DNA of 35,934 nucleotides from Methylotenera sp. (GTDB lineage: Bacteria; Pseudomonadota; Gammaproteobacteria; Burkholderiales; Methylophilaceae). This document shows, one piece after another, positions 34,466 through 35,934 of the stretch. Under the pieces are notes generated by a model. It saw only the letters and a list, made by a program, of their open reading frames with translations, was not told where the DNA came from and did not search any database. The stretch spans positions 1 through 35,934 of the forward strand of contig JAHRYP010000025.1 of assembly GCA_020622105.1 (NCBI GenBank). Direction: 5' to 3'. Within the stretch, counting starts at the first letter, position 1. The number at the start of each line of letters is the position of its first letter. The translations under genes and the position numbers were made by a program.

Positions 34466-35923
34466 ATGTCGATTAAATTAATACAAAATGCTGCTAACGC
34501 CGACGAAAAAACACTAAATAACTACAAACATGCACTTTTTATACTTCCTGAAAATGAAGACAAAAGTATCCCATTTTCACAGGCACTTTTAACAAAACTC
34601 AATCGAATTAAAAAAGAATATAAAGACCTTGGCAAATCACCTGTGACTGTGGATTTAGCCAATGGCGGCCTCGCGAGTTTTGTTATTTTAAGTGATACAC
34701 TTTCCACATTTCAGCGCCACACGCTATTGCGAAAAGCCAGTAAACAAATACTTGAAGAGCAACCAGAAAAAATAGCACTATGTATTTACAGCAATAGTGA
34801 GTCTCGTGCTACAAATACCTGCGCCGCATATTATGTGCTTAATGTTAATACTGCAGAGTTGCCAAACCGCAAAAAAGACAGTCACAAAAGTAACCTTAAA
34901 TATATAGATATATTCGGACATCAAGCAGACCATGATTATGGTTTTGTTAACGCACGCGTTGCAGGTAACGCTTTATGCAGGCAACTCACTGTCACACCGC
35001 CTAATGATCTAACCCCTACTATTTATAGACAAAAAGTAATCGCATTAGCAAAAGAACATGGCTGGCAACACAAAGAATTCGACATGCCAAAGCTAAGAGA
35101 AATGGGTGCAGGCGCATTTGTTGCGGTTGGGCAAGGCTCTGACCCTCAAGATGCGGCAATAGTGCATCTTACCTATAATCCAAAACAAACTAAAAAGCAT
35201 ATTGCCATCGTTGGCAAAGGTATCTGTTTTGATACAGGCGGACATAATTTAAAGCCTGCTAAATATATGCTGGGCATGCATGAAGATATGAATGGCTCAG
35301 CTGTGGCTTTAGGTATATTACTTGCAGCAAGTAAAATGCAATTACCAATCAAAATTGACTGCTGGCTGGCAATTGCACAAAACCACATTAGCCCAAGCGC
35401 ATACAAGCAGAATGATATCGTAACCGCTCTAAATGGCATGTCTATTGAAATAATCCACACAGATGCTGAAGGCCGTATGGTATTAGCTGACACGCTCACG
35501 CTGGCATCACGCCAAAAACCTGATTACATCATGGATTTCGCTACATTAACCGGCAGTATGATAACTGCTCTCGGCGATCGCATGAGCGGCGCGATCTCAA
35601 ACCGTCCAGAATTGGCCTGCAAAGCGATTAATGCTGGTAATAAATCCGGTGAGAGAATCGTTGCATTTCCATATGAAGAAGACTTTGATAGCGACTTGGA
35701 TAGTGACATTGCTGACATCAAACAATGCACATTAGAAGGCGGTGGTGATCACATACATGCTGCCAGATTCTTAGGTAAGTTTATTGAGAACGATGTCGCA
35801 TGGCTACATACTGACCTATCCTCAGCCAACAGGAAAGGTGGCTTAGGTGCTATTGAAGCGGATACCAATGGGTTTGGTGTCGGCTTTGGTATAGAAATGC
35901 TCAAAATTTTGATTGAAGAATAA
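34466..35923 (+). CDS. M17-family leucyl aminopeptidase
   Basis: Two-metal aminopeptidase that removes N-terminal residues from peptides, 485 residues. Metal and catalytic residues of the family are in place: Lys251 and Asp256 in VGKGICFDTGG, Asp274 in HEDMNGSA, Asp333, Glu335 and Arg337 in HTDAEGR. The signature normally reads NTDAEGRL; here it is HTDAEGRM. FATLTGS follows. The N-terminal ~160 residues are the variable macro-like domain. It could be pepA or a paralogue such as pepB; no symbol is given for that reason. AGGA precedes the ATG. It is divergent from aceE and the window ends 11 bases after its stop. Confidence 0.92.
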   Translation: MSIKLIQNAANADEKTLNNYKHALFILPENEDKSIPFSQALLTKLNRIKKEYKDLGKSPVTVDLANGGLASFVILSDTLSTFQRHTLLRKASKQILEEQPEKIALCIYSNSESRATNTCAAYYVLNVNTAELPNRKKDSHKSNLKYIDIFGHQADHDYGFVNARVAGNALCRQLTVTPPNDLTPTIYRQKVIALAKEHGWQHKEFDMPKLREMGAGAFVAVGQGSDPQDAAIVHLTYNPKQTKKHIAIVGKGICFDTGGHNLKPAKYMLGMHEDMNGSAVALGILLAASKMQLPIKIDCWLAIAQNHISPSAYKQNDIVTALNGMSIEIIHTDAEGRMVLADTLTLASRQKPDYIMDFATLTGSMITALGDRMSGAISNRPELACKAINAGNKSGERIVAFPYEEDFDSDLDSDIADIKQCTLEGGGDHIHAARFLGKFIENDVAWLHTDLSSANRKGGLGAIEADTNGFGVGFGIEMLKILIEE

Positions 35924-35934
35924 TAAATAAATAA

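Noticed and set aside
1-35934. CRISPR arrays or rRNA genes
   Set aside because: No regularly spaced repeats and no rRNA sequence were seen on either strand.

Overview
The window looks like chromosomal DNA of a betaproteobacterium, most likely a methylotroph of the Methylophilaceae (Methylotenera-like). This is an inference from moderate base composition, the gene orders rpfE-like/recJ/nnrD/tpiA/secG/tRNA-Leu and birA...coaX-SPOR, and a pyruvate dehydrogenase operon whose E3 carries its own lipoyl domain. No species marker was checked.

Left part (1 to about 10083): a genomic island integrated at the 3' end of a tRNA-Leu(GAG) gene. Next to the tRNA is a P4-type tyrosine integrase. Far from it lies a compact leftward operon: a small unknown ORF, an AlpA-type regulator, a 67-residue unknown protein, and a large primase-helicase (archaeo-eukaryotic primase + PriCT + DUF927 ATPase) that runs off the left edge. 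In the middle is a visibly more GC-rich leftward block: response regulator (REC-PAS), KaiC-like double ATPase, KaiB-like protein and a soluble PAS hybrid histidine kinase. All four are tightly packed or overlapping. The block is flanked by gene remnants: a 35-codon ORF running into it on one side and the last ~90 codons of a type I restriction specificity subunit on the other. The second remnant clearly shows truncation; the first is only suggestive. Paired palindromes lie upstream of the block.

Core part (10083-35934): tRNA-Leu and secG, tpiA, nnrD, recJ and an RpfE-like gene form a leftward cluster. Then come a glycine-zipper envelope protein, a Y-family DNA polymerase, msrA, a CorA transporter, and glnS overlapping a flavin-reductase-type gene. 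A 234-bp MITE-like element with 17-bp perfect inverted ends lies between glnS and birA. A TonB-dependent copper receptor sits between birA and coaX, followed by coaX, a SPOR-domain protein and an unrecognised 457-residue protein with a strong terminator. The leftward aceE, aceF, lpdA genes encode the pyruvate dehydrogenase complex, with a terminator between aceF and lpdA. A divergent M17 aminopeptidase gene ends the window.

The most interesting system is the mobile KaiC/KaiB/two-component block. It has no KaiA and no recognisable DNA-binding output domain, so its output is unknown. All functional statements rest on reading motifs by eye; no search was run.
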